Shown here: in pieces, positions 1-5,601 of the stretch
Layout of the letters: each line of letters opens with the position of its first letter
How positions within the stretch are numbered: the stretch's first letter is position 1
Origin: a virus
IMG/VR virus record: IMGVR_UViG_3300025853_000086
Location: 1-60,123 of that record
DNA: 60,123 nucleotides
Strand: one strand, 5' to 3'
Translations under genes and position numbers: made by a program
The notes under the pieces: generated by a model
What the model was told of the DNA's origin: nothing
Seen by the model: only the letters and a program-made list of their open reading frames with translations
The model's database searches: none

Positions 1-28
1 ACTAGGCAGGCATTTTGTACTGGTTGGT

Positions 29-460
29 TTACTTGCTGGCTTGCGGTTGCACTACCAGCTTAACGTATGGTGTGCCCCACGTTGCGCTGCTAGGGCTATA
101 GCCTCCTTGTAGCATTGCCATTAGGCAAACGGGTTTTTTGCTGCTATGCCCTAGTGGTTTAGCGGCTGCTAGTATTGCTGCTAGGCTAGTGTTACCTTCC
201 ACCCCTTGCAGCAACCAATCCTGTATAGTTTGGCGTACGCCGCCTGCCTTGCCGTTATAGCCAAACGGCACAGGGCTGCTAGTGCCTGCCTGTACATTTG
301 CCAGCGGCACAACTTGCACATTGTGTAAGTTGCCGCCTGCTGCTGTGTTAACCCATGCCCACAGTTGCGCGTAAGTAATTTCCTTACCGCCTGTAAACGT
401 GGCAACGTTTACTGTTGCTGCTGCTGTTGTGTTTTTTGTTGCTGTTTTTGCTTTAGCCAT
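29..460 (-). CDS. Conserved basic phage protein, paralogue family copy 1
   Basis: This 143-residue protein is of unknown function. It starts with a Lys/Ala/Thr-rich tail (about residues 1-17), followed by a compact domain with the conserved stretches PVPFGYNGKAGGVRQTIQDW and GGYSPSSATWGTPYVKLVV. The same domain occurs in the 142-aa protein at 1647-2075 (roughly half identical) and in the near-identical copy at 58614-59042. The basic N-terminal tail suggests nucleic-acid contact, but no known fold is recognised. The gene ends just inside the left window edge; its terminator hairpin is cut by that edge, and the intact version lies at 58572-58599. Confidence 0.85.
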   Translation of the reverse strand: MAKAKTATKNTTAAATVNVATFTGGKEITYAQLWAWVNTAAGGNLHNVQVVPLANVQAGTSSPVPFGYNGKAGGVRQTIQDWLLQGVEGNTSLAAILAAAKPLGHSSKKPVCLMAMLQGGYSPSSATWGTPYVKLVVQPQASK

Positions 461-588
461 TTTTATATACCTTTAGTTGTGTGTGTGTTTTTGTGGCCTT
501 GTTTGCTGACCACGGAGTAATAGTAGCATTTTAGTGAACTATTGCAACCGTTGTAGCGAACTATTTTTTTGAGGATTTTATAGCATAT

Positions 589-613
589 ACAGACACCACC
601 TGTCGGTGTCTGT
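589..613 (-). terminator. Stem-loop downstream of the small membrane protein gene
   Basis: A 9-bp perfect stem (ACAGACACC at 589-597 with GGTGTCTGT at 605-613) and a 7-nt loop lie downstream of the leftward gene ending at 719. An A/T-rich run follows on the minus strand, without a clean U-tract. The stem is fully conserved in the right copy (59158-59182) although the neighbouring bases have diverged, which suggests a conserved role as terminator or RNA-stabilising hairpin. Confidence 0.55.
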
Positions 614-718
614 GGCTTTCTAACTTCTCCTCTGTTGAGATGGGAATGGGAATGGGAATGGTTTATCTTAAGGCAGCAGCCACCAGTAACGCGACTGCCG
701 TCAGTGCAAAGAAAATCC

Positions 719-880
719 CTAGGAGCGCCATGTCGCCATCAGCCCTCCGGCTACCATGAGTAGGCAACCCTGCATTGCAATCAAGCCTAGCCAGAACAAC
801 TCTTGAGCTTCAGCTGCTGAACAGGCAACGATCAACCCTGTTATGAACAGGACCATACCAATGTTGTTTATCAGTCTCAT
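719..880 (-). CDS. Small two-helix membrane protein
   Basis: This is a 53-residue hydrophobic protein that starts MRLINNIG and has two predicted membrane segments (about residues 7-22 and 30-48). I chose the ATG at 880 over an upstream in-frame ATG at 925 because a good ribosome site (GGAGAAAGG) precedes it closely. The right copy at 59288-59449 differs by one conservative residue (Ile to Leu). Size and topology would fit a small holin or other membrane effector, but nothing proves this. Confidence 0.7.
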   Translation of the reverse strand: MRLINNIGMVLFITGLIVACSAAEAQELFWLGLIAMQGCLLMVAGGLMATWRS

Positions 881-1076
881 ACCTTTCTCCGTATGTAGTG
901 TTGGTGTGCAAGTGTAGTATGCCAAGCCGACACTGGGTGAGCTAGTCTTGTTTATTCAACAATACTCCATAGAGGATGATTGATAATAACACCGAGATTG
1001 ATTGATAGTGATAGGTAGGGGGGAAATCCTCCGGAATCATCAATACTCTTCGTTTCTCTGGAATGGGAATGGGAGA

Positions 1077-1095
1077 AAGGGGGACAAGCCCCCTT
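1077..1095 (-). terminator. G/C stem-loop at the end of the 87-aa gene
   Basis: AAGGGGG (1077-1083) pairs with CCCCCTT (1089-1095) across a 5-nt loop, immediately after the stop codon of the leftward gene at 1098. There is only a short U-tract on the minus strand, so termination may be partial. In the right copy the hairpin is kept, but a 61-aa gene lies between it and the 87-aa gene. Confidence 0.5.
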
Positions 1096-1097
1096 AC

Positions 1098-1361
1098 TTA
1101 CAGATTAGACAAGAAGTCAGTCAGGTCTTGTAGCTGCTTATCGTCACAAACAATAAACGCCCCGAGACAGTTGACTTTTAAATAGTCATCATTAGTGTTG
1201 GTTATTGTAACGTCAGTCTGGTGTGTATACCCAGTAACCGAGATTTGGGTTAAATCATCAACCATTACCAACATGGTGTTGTCAGTCTTGTCAACAAACA
1301 ACGGTTGTATACCCACTTGGTCAAGGGATTTTAATACAGCATTAGTGCAAGCAGTAAACAT
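1098..1361 (-). CDS. Hypothetical 87-aa protein
   Basis: This is an 87-residue protein of unknown function. It looks like a small mixed alpha/beta domain (the stretch LVMVDDLTQISVTGY may be beta strands) and has an acidic C-terminus. It starts at an ATG preceded by a strong AGAAAGGAG ribosome site. The leader resembles the hairpin leaders seen before other genes here, but only three central base pairs plus one outer pair can form. A second copy runs off the right window edge (59870 onward). Confidence 0.75.
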   Translation of the reverse strand: MFTACTNAVLKSLDQVGIQPLFVDKTDNTMLVMVDDLTQISVTGYTHQTDVTITNTNDDYLKVNCLGAFIVCDDKQLQDLTDFLSNL

Positions 1362-1468
1362 AATCAGCTCCTTTCTATGAGTTTTATGGTATTTGTTAAT
1401 TACTACAAAGCCAGTATGCCAATAGACTTTTTGTGAAACAACCCCCCCCAGAAAAAGAAAGATATTGA

Positions 1469-1496
1469 TTACTTATGTATATGTATACATAAGTAA
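1469..1496. promoter_or_regulatory. 28-bp near-perfect palindrome (operator candidate)
   Basis: Two 13-bp arms, TTACTTATGTATA (1469-1481) and its exact complement (1484-1496), flank a 2-bp centre. The palindrome sits in the 285-bp gap between the genes at 1098-1361 and 1647-2075, about 110 bp upstream of the leftward 87-aa gene. A dyad of this size and A/T content is typical of a dimeric repressor site. No matching second copy was seen in the window. Confidence 0.5.
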
Positions 1497-1588
1497 AAGT
1501 CATCCTCAATCCTCCTCCTCTCGGGAAAGGGAAGGGAGAGGATGGGAGGGGAATGGGAAGTCCTCAATATTCATCCTTTTCGCAAGTC

Positions 1589-1613
1589 AAAAAAGAGGGA
1601 GCCGAAGCTCCCT
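1589..1613 (-). terminator. Rho-independent terminator after the 142-aa gene
   Basis: On the minus strand a 7-bp stem AGGGAGC/GCTCCCT with a TTCG tetraloop (1596-1613) is followed by a T-run (1589-1594). It lies about 35 bp downstream of the leftward gene ending at 1647. Stem, tetraloop and U-tract make this a canonical intrinsic terminator. Confidence 0.85.
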
Positions 1614-1646
1614 AATCACACACGTACGACTCAAGGAGTGGTCAGG

Positions 1647-2075
1647 TTAACCCTGAACCACCAGTTTGACAAACGGTGTCCCCCAATACTTGCTAGACGG
1701 GGAGTAGCCACCGTGCATGAGCGCGTGGAGGCAGACCGGCTTTTTGCGCGAGTGCCCAAGCGGAGCGGCCTTATTGAGCGCAGTCTTAAGACTACGGTCA
1801 CCGTCCACACCGCGTAGCATCCAGTCCTGTATAGTTTGTCGTACGCCTCCAGCGCGACCACCATAACCGAACGGTACAGGTGACGTGCTAGCCAGATCCA
1901 CGTTATCCAGTGGAACAATCTTCACGTTGGCCTCGTTACCACCGGCATGCTCTTGGACAAACTTCCAGATGTCACCGTATGAAAGCTCTTCACCGGTGAG
2001 ACAGAGCTCAGCCACTTTTACCTCGGCCTTCGCGACTGGTGCTTTCTTTACTGCTTTCTTAGCTGATGTAGCCAT
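1647..2075 (-). CDS. Conserved basic phage protein, paralogue family copy 2
   Basis: This is a 142-residue paralogue of the proteins at 29-460 and 58614-59042. It shares the order of a Lys/Ala-rich basic N-terminus (about 1-20), a core with PVPFGYGGRAGGVRQTIQDW, and a C-terminal block GGYSPSSKYWGTPFVKLVV. It has its own hairpin leader and its own terminator, so it is an independent unit. Function is unknown; a phage DNA-binding or virion-associated role is a guess from the basic tail. Confidence 0.85.
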   Translation of the reverse strand: MATSAKKAVKKAPVAKAEVKVAELCLTGEELSYGDIWKFVQEHAGGNEANVKIVPLDNVDLASTSPVPFGYGGRAGGVRQTIQDWMLRGVDGDRSLKTALNKAAPLGHSRKKPVCLHALMHGGYSPSSKYWGTPFVKLVVQG

Positions 2076-2082
2076 TTTCCTA

Positions 2083-2098
2083 TCTCCTTTCTATGAGA
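2083..2098 (-). promoter_or_regulatory. SD-presenting hairpin leader before the 142-aa gene
   Basis: On the RNA strand TCTC pairs with GAGA around the loop ATAGAAAG, so the Shine-Dalgarno AAGGAG spans loop and 3' arm. The next outer pair is a mismatch. It is one of several leaders with the same loop and compensating arm changes (3473-3490, 6603-6619, 8477-8499, 16012-16028, 17114-17131). Confidence 0.5.
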
Positions 2099-2344
2099 AA
2101 TGATTGGTCCTACATAACCCCTTGGTTACGGTATTCACTATACTCTCATTAGTTATCATTGCCAGTCTTTTTGCATCCTTCTTAATCGGTCAAGATTGAC
2201 GTCATCATCAATCTTCCTCGTATACACCCACCATCGTTCGTCATCAATCATCCTCTTTCTTCTTAGAATGGGACGGGATAGAAGATGAATGATGATGACA
2301 AACGAGGATAGAAGAAGAGTTGACCACGCACAACGCCTCACGCA

Positions 2345-2779
2345 TCACGGCTCATGCTCTTTCTTCCTCGCATGGGCGATAATAAAATCAAGGAGGGCGG
2401 TCCAATCATACGGCCTCCCCGTTTCCCAATCCGGGGTCAACGCCTCACGGTCCTTCGTCCCCTCAGCTAGCTCCATGGCTCTTTCTCCTCCAAATAATTT
2501 GAGGGAGGAGGAGGAAGGATGACCAACAAGGTTCCAGACACTGCCCCCTTGATTTGAATACTGTACCTGCCATGCGATTTGGTGCGGTCTCAGGTCGATC
2601 TTTCTTATGACTTTTAATTGACTGACTTTTAGTTCAATCCAAAAGGAAGTACCGTCCTTCACTCCGTGAACATCAGGTACTCCGGGAGTAGCCCAAGTCT
2701 CGAGGCGTGTCCAAAACACGCCCGAGGCTTTAGTCCCTTGTTTTAACTTACTCCATAACTGGGACTCAGGTTTAGACAT
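2345..2779 (-). CDS. VRR-NUC-like PD-(D/E)XK endonuclease
   Basis: This 144-residue protein has the layout of a small PD-(D/E)XK (VRR-NUC / resolvase-like) nuclease. The segment PGVPDVHG supplies Asp36, WIELK supplies Glu49 and Lys51, and LRPHQ (about 63-67) followed by a hydrophobic strand matches the conserved tail of these folds. Such enzymes cut branched or unpaired DNA in phage recombination and concatemer resolution. Its position near the packaging gene terS fits junction clearance before packaging, which is inference. It overlaps the preceding gene by 8 bp. Confidence 0.65.
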   Translation of the reverse strand: MSKPESQLWSKLKQGTKASGVFWTRLETWATPGVPDVHGVKDGTSFWIELKVSQLKVIRKIDLRPHQIAWQVQYSNQGGSVWNLVGHPSSSSLKLFGGERAMELAEGTKDREALTPDWETGRPYDWTALLDFIIAHARKKEHEP

Positions 2780-2966
2780 CCGCCCCTCCGTGGCCGACTA
2801 CCGCTTGCAGTTGCTCTTGACACGATTCACACGGGGTTTTATCCTCGTTTTCGATGTATTTCGCGTAGTTATTGCCGAGCATCGGCTTACCGCACAGGGT
2901 TTGTCCCTTACCCGCGATATTCCAGTGTTGCTGCCCAAGACGTTTTGTCCATTCATCAATCCGCAT
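2772..2966 (-). CDS. Small zinc-finger-like protein
   Basis: This 64-residue protein has cysteines at the TLCGKPM and PCESCQ stretches, consistent with a single Cys-rich zinc knuckle. It overlaps the nuclease gene downstream (8 bp) and the gene upstream (11 bp), so all are probably co-translated. No specific function is recognised. Confidence 0.65.
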   Translation of the reverse strand: MRIDEWTKRLGQQHWNIAGKGQTLCGKPMLGNNYAKYIENEDKTPCESCQEQLQAVVGHGGADV

Positions 2967-3216
2967 AAAGCACCTCCATCAATTGGTGTGGTTGTGTTTC
3001 AAAAGTAACCCAGTCACCGCAGGCTACCGATTTATCACCTACGGTCACTGGTAGCGTCTTAGCGTATTGAATAAACCGACCTAAGCGCTCCTCCTCGAAC
3101 AGCTCATGCAACTTGTCATGCTGCTCGCAATAGCAGTACGCGACTGCCCACAGGGTACCCATCACAGGCATAAACGACACTTGGTCGTCACTTGCTATGT
3201 TAAATACCTCAATCAT
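2956..3216 (-). CDS. Hypothetical 86-aa protein
   Basis: The protein starts MIEVFNIASDD and is of unknown function. The start at 3216 is fixed by a 4-nt ATGA overlap with the stop of the upstream gene (3213-3467); a longer in-frame extension to 3294 would lie inside that gene and is rejected. It contains the aromatic/Cys stretch VAYCYCEQH and a weakly amphipathic helix (residues ~40-60). Confidence 0.65.
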   Translation of the reverse strand: MIEVFNIASDDQVSFMPVMGTLWAVAYCYCEQHDKLHELFEEERLGRFIQYAKTLPVTVGDKSVACGDWVTFETQPHQLMEVLYAD

Positions 3217-3467
3217 GACATATCCCCTAGCATGCCGTCGGCTATCCACTCTTCTGGGTGTTCGGACCATTGCTGCAAGAAGTCTGCTTGCCATGCCATG
3301 TCGGGGTCTACTACAGGCATATCACAGGGGTAGTCCCTATTGCCGTCTTCCATTAAGGCATTGCATCCTAGCTGTGCAAAGAGCTTGGCGCGATTCTTGT
3401 AATCGCCAAACTCGTGTAGGGTGTCATGCTCCCAAGGTTCTCCACAAAACTTACAATGTATATCCAT
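3213..3467 (-). CDS. Hypothetical protein with N-terminal CxxC
   Basis: This 84-residue protein begins MDIHCKFCGEPWEHDTLH, a likely zinc-binding knuckle (Cys5, Cys8 and nearby His residues). The rest is acidic and Trp-rich. Its start is preceded by a strong hairpin-presented ribosome site (3473-3490). It is the first gene after terS in this block and is translationally coupled to the next one by ATGA. Confidence 0.7.
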   Translation of the reverse strand: MDIHCKFCGEPWEHDTLHEFGDYKNRAKLFAQLGCNALMEDGNRDYPCDMPVVDPDMAWQADFLQQWSEHPEEWIADGMLGDMS

Positions 3468-3472
3468 GTCGC

Positions 3473-3490
3473 AACTCCTTTCTATGAGTT
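3473..3490 (-). promoter_or_regulatory. SD-presenting hairpin leader
   Basis: AACTC and GAGTT (RNA sense) form a 5-bp stem around the loop ATAGAAAG just upstream of the gene starting at 3467, placing AAGGAG at the loop/stem junction. The same architecture with different but complementary arms precedes other genes here. Confidence 0.6.
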
Positions 3491-3555
3491 AGTGAGCGTA
3501 CCTACTTGGTACATTACAATGGTGCGCCACGACACCAACCCCGAGCAACTCTTGT

Positions 3556-4089
3556 TTAGTCTTCTTGCGTCGCTTCACCTTCGATCACTAGATTACCTTG
3601 CATAATCGCCTGTAGAGCAGGGAAGTCTTCTTGGAGTTGTTGTATTTCTTTAAGGACTTCCTCTTTGCTCATCTGGTCAATGCGCCCGTGCAAGATTTCT
3701 TTGCGATCTATGTACAATCCTGCTGCTTGGCCTCTAGACTTTTCCGCAGCGACAGCCGCAGCGAAATTGTTACCACTGAGGGCAGCATCACGGATCTCTG
3801 CTAGTTTTCTGACATGGCCTTCAAATGTGACTTCGTACTTGACGCCAAGCTCTTGTTTGATTTCTGCAATACGTTGATTGACCCTAGGGTTCAGCTTGAG
3901 CATTTGCGAAGCAATAGACGCAGCGGAGTTCTCACTGAATCCAGCACGGAGAGCGGCTTCTGTTTGGGTGACATCTTCGCAAGCAAAGATCATCGCAAAC
4001 TTTTCCTGCTTTGCAGTGAGATTCCTTACCTTGTCCGAGCGGACGGGCACATCCAACTTCTTTTTGTGAGTAACTTTTGGCAGAGCCAT
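3556..4089 (-). CDS. terS: Terminase small subunit
   Basis: This 177-residue protein matches the small-terminase (Terminase_2-like) pattern. LTAKQEKFAMIFACED at about 24-39, then TQTEAALRAGFSENSAAS, forms the DNA-binding helix-turn-helix that recognises the packaging site. A helical oligomerisation region (NPRVNQRIAEIKQELG) and an acidic C-terminal tail follow, the tail probably contacting the large subunit. The start has a good ribosome site (TAGGAG). It is unusually far from terL, which lies across the window ends. It is the first gene downstream of inverted-repeat element A and so probably heads the late operon. Confidence 0.8.
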   Translation of the reverse strand: MALPKVTHKKKLDVPVRSDKVRNLTAKQEKFAMIFACEDVTQTEAALRAGFSENSAASIASQMLKLNPRVNQRIAEIKQELGVKYEVTFEGHVRKLAEIRDAALSGNNFAAAVAAEKSRGQAAGLYIDRKEILHGRIDQMSKEEVLKEIQQLQEDFPALQAIMQGNLVIEGEATQED

Positions 4090-4112
4090 CGTATCTCCTA
4101 GACTAACTTACC

Positions 4113-4331
4113 GGACTTTACATAATAGGTCGAAAATCGCGAAGGACAAAAATGCATTTTATCACATTCCGTCGCCGCGCGAACACGAGTTTGATGAACA
4201 TATATTTTTCTATATTGGTCCATTTGGACATAACTCCTTGAATAACCAAGTATAGTGTGATATCGTATATTATAGAATGTTAAAAATCCATTTTACGCAT
4301 CTCGCGAATTTCGACCTATTATGTAAAGTCC
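4113..4331. promoter_or_regulatory. Inverted-repeat element A
   Basis: A 30-bp arm (4113-4142) and its complement (4302-4331) match at 29 of 30 positions. They bound about 160 bp of A/T-rich DNA with several TATAAT-like hexamers. Element B at 23151-23318 shares the outer CTTTACATAATAGG ends, the following TCGAAA-TCGCGAA, and the internal 15-mer GCCGCGCGAACACGA (4174-4188) at almost the same distance from the left end. It lies directly upstream of terS. It may be a promoter/activator region, a replication origin, or both. Confidence 0.75.
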
Positions 4332-4370
4332 CCTGAACAGAGGTTATTGGTCAAAAATTGATCAACTTTT

Positions 4371-4465
4371 GAATTCTGTAAGACTTTTTTGAATTCTGTA
4401 AGACTTTTTGAATTCTGTAAGACTTTTTGAATTCTGTAAGACTTTTTGAATTCTGTAAGACTTTT
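4371..4465. repeat. Five direct 19-bp iterons
   Basis: Five head-to-tail units begin GAATTCTGTAAGAC followed by a T-run, with a period of 20 bp for the first and 19 bp for the rest. They are nearly identical and non-coding between two leftward genes. Iterons beside a helix-turn-helix gene (4582-5007) and an inverted-repeat element are typical of replication origins or co-operative repressor sites. Confidence 0.85.
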
Positions 4466-4492
4466 GCCATAATCCCCGCCCCTTACTCGACG

Positions 4493-4525
4493 CCCCTAGG
4501 CTGTTTGATAGTGCATGCCTAGGGG
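4493..4525. other. Large G/C hairpin next to the iterons
   Basis: CCCCTAGGC (4493-4501) pairs perfectly with GCCTAGGGG (4517-4525). Outside it, CCTTAC and GTAAGG with flanking C- and G-runs extend the pairing to roughly 4477-4537. There is no U-tract on the minus strand, so it is not a plain terminator for the gene at 4582. It may be part of an origin or an mRNA 3' end. Confidence 0.5.
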
Positions 4526-4581
4526 TAAGGCAGGGGTGGGGTTGTCCAAGGGCAGGTAGACAGTCTAGCGGCGGCTTGGGA

Positions 4582-5007
4582 TTATCCAAACAGTTTGTGC
4601 CATAAGGTAGGCCATAGTCCACGGTGGACAGGTTCTTCCTTCTTGTCGAACACGCCTTGGTCAACTGCCGTGGTGACGGTTGTTTTTTCTGCGGACGGCA
4701 CCGGATTAGGTGCCGCCATCCCTGCGCTAGTCACCGTGATGGTTACACTTTCCGTCTTGGTCTTGGTCTTAGGTTTTGCATCGGCCACCCCTGCCTCTTT
4801 AAGAGCCACATTAGTGATAGGCAACCCCCGCTCAATGTTTTCGTTTTTCAGCCGACGATACACCACATACTTGACTTGCTGCTGTGTCATTTTATACTTT
4901 GCAGCCAGTTGTTTGATTGTCATGCCTTGAGCTTTGTCCGCCGCAATTTGATAGATCATTGCGTCGTTCCATTTTTCGTTAAAGTGCCCATCCTCTTTCT
5001 TAGCCAT
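4582..5007 (-). CDS. Helix-turn-helix DNA-binding protein
   Basis: This 141-residue protein has a N-terminal homeodomain-like helix-turn-helix: MTIKQLAAKYKMTQQQVKYV at about 29-48. A Lys/Thr-rich linker and a C-terminus rich in Pro and charged residues follow. It is the last gene of the early operon and lies next to the iterons (4371-4465), so it is a candidate iteron-binding initiator or switch regulator; this is inferred from position only. It overlaps the upstream gene by 8 bp. Confidence 0.65.
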   Translation of the reverse strand: MAKKEDGHFNEKWNDAMIYQIAADKAQGMTIKQLAAKYKMTQQQVKYVVYRRLKNENIERGLPITNVALKEAGVADAKPKTKTKTESVTITVTSAGMAAPNPVPSAEKTTVTTAVDQGVFDKKEEPVHRGLWPTLWHKLFG

Positions 5008-5236
5008 TGTGCTTCTCCTGTGTGAGGTGTTCTAGTTGACCTACCGTCCGAGCAAGTTGAATAATATACTCATCCAGTGGATTTTTACACTTTTTGCACT
5101 TGGTGTCCCCAAGTAGGACCACCAACTCCCAAAGTAGGGCAGTCTCGTCGTGGTGGGTAAAGATCTGCCCCAAGGCTCGCTTTTCCCTGCGAGCCAAGTT
5201 GTAGACTACATCTAGCTTTTGTGTAGTCTGGGTCAT
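5000..5236 (-). CDS. Hypothetical protein with CxxC motif
   Basis: This is a 78-residue helical protein starting MTQTTQKLDVVYNLARREKR. It contains a CKKCK zinc-knuckle half-site and an amphipathic C-terminal helix. The start at 5236 is supported by a TAATG overlap with the stop of the upstream gene; three extra N-terminal codons are possible. No function is recognised. Confidence 0.65.
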   Translation of the reverse strand: MTQTTQKLDVVYNLARREKRALGQIFTHHDETALLWELVVLLGDTKCKKCKNPLDEYIIQLARTVGQLEHLTQEKHNG

Positions 5237-5601
5237 TAGTACCAACAGGAGTACTCTACCTGCCCTCCCTGTTCTAGTGCGTCCAGCGCAGCTTGCACAA
5301 ACTCGGCATCTTGTTGGGCGTAGTCTTCAACGGCTTGGTCTTGCCATTGGTGTCCCCAAAAGAAACCTCCTCTGCAAAAATAGTCCTCGTACCCTTTTGC
5401 GATTTGGTTCTGCAAATCCAGCAGGTCGTCTTTGGTGAGCACAAGTGTTTGACAGTTGAAGTCTTCGGCATCCTCGCCGTGGACGGTGTCTGCCCACAAG
5501 GCTTGCATGAACTCTTGCAACCGCGAGTGTTTGCGCCAGTAAAACTCAACGGCTTGGGCGTGGTCCTTTTGGCGGACAAAACCGTATTGATCTAAACCCA
5601 T
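5236..5601 (-). CDS. Conserved phage protein (EFYWRKH family)
   Basis: This 121-residue protein has the pattern of a widespread phage family of unknown function that I know mainly from cyanophages and other marine phages. It starts MGLDQYGF, then has EFYWRKHSRLQEFM, FNCQTLVLTKDDLLDL, GGFFWGHQ, and ends GQVEYSCWY. Members are sometimes mis-annotated as phosphoglycerate kinase, and nothing here supports that. It overlaps both neighbours by one or a few bases. Confidence 0.75.
   Translation of the reverse strand: MGLDQYGFVRQKDHAQAVEFYWRKHSRLQEFMQALWADTVHGEDAEDFNCQTLVLTKDDLLDLQNQIAKGYEDYFCRGGFFWGHQWQDQAVEDYAQQDAEFVQAALDALEQGGQVEYSCWY

Larger units (their letters stand above)
1..1351. repeat. Left copy of the imperfect terminal redundancy
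   Basis: This stretch is homologous to 58586-60123. It holds the same three genes in the same order (143-aa basic protein, small membrane protein, 87-aa protein). The coding parts differ mostly at silent sites, the intergenic stretch around 475-580 has diverged clearly, and a 203-bp segment of the right copy (59666-59868) is absent here. Identical terminal repeats of a T7-like phage would not diverge like this, so an overlap between strain variants or a genuine old duplication is more likely. Confidence 0.9.

Noticed and set aside
1-1351. True identical direct terminal repeats of T7 type
   Set aside because: The two copies differ by many substitutions and a 203-bp indel; replication of such repeats keeps copies identical.
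1542-1817. Rightward frame across the terminator at 1589-1613
   Set aside because: It is antisense to the 142-aa gene and would read through a canonical terminator; typical shadow frame.
2156-2341. 61-aa leftward reading frame in the gap before the 142-aa gene
   Set aside because: It has Arg/Leu-rich low-complexity sequence, no ribosome site and no overlap with neighbours. I see nothing else definite in 2104-2344.
4113-4331. Xer/dif-type recombination site in the arms of element A
   Set aside because: The arm end TTATGTAAAG resembles the XerD half of dif, but a proper 6-bp centre and XerC half cannot be aligned, and no attachment or integration gene is present.
4113-4331. Element A and B as transposable MITEs
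   Set aside because: Both lie at operon heads in the same orientation, and no convincing target-site duplications flank them. Mobile copies would be expected elsewhere.
4371-4465. CRISPR array
   Set aside because: The 19-bp units are directly adjacent without unique spacers and are far shorter than CRISPR repeat-spacer units.
4362-4664. Leftward 100-aa reading frame through the iterons
   Set aside because: It overlaps the HTH gene in another frame, lacks a ribosome site and encodes only translated iterons.
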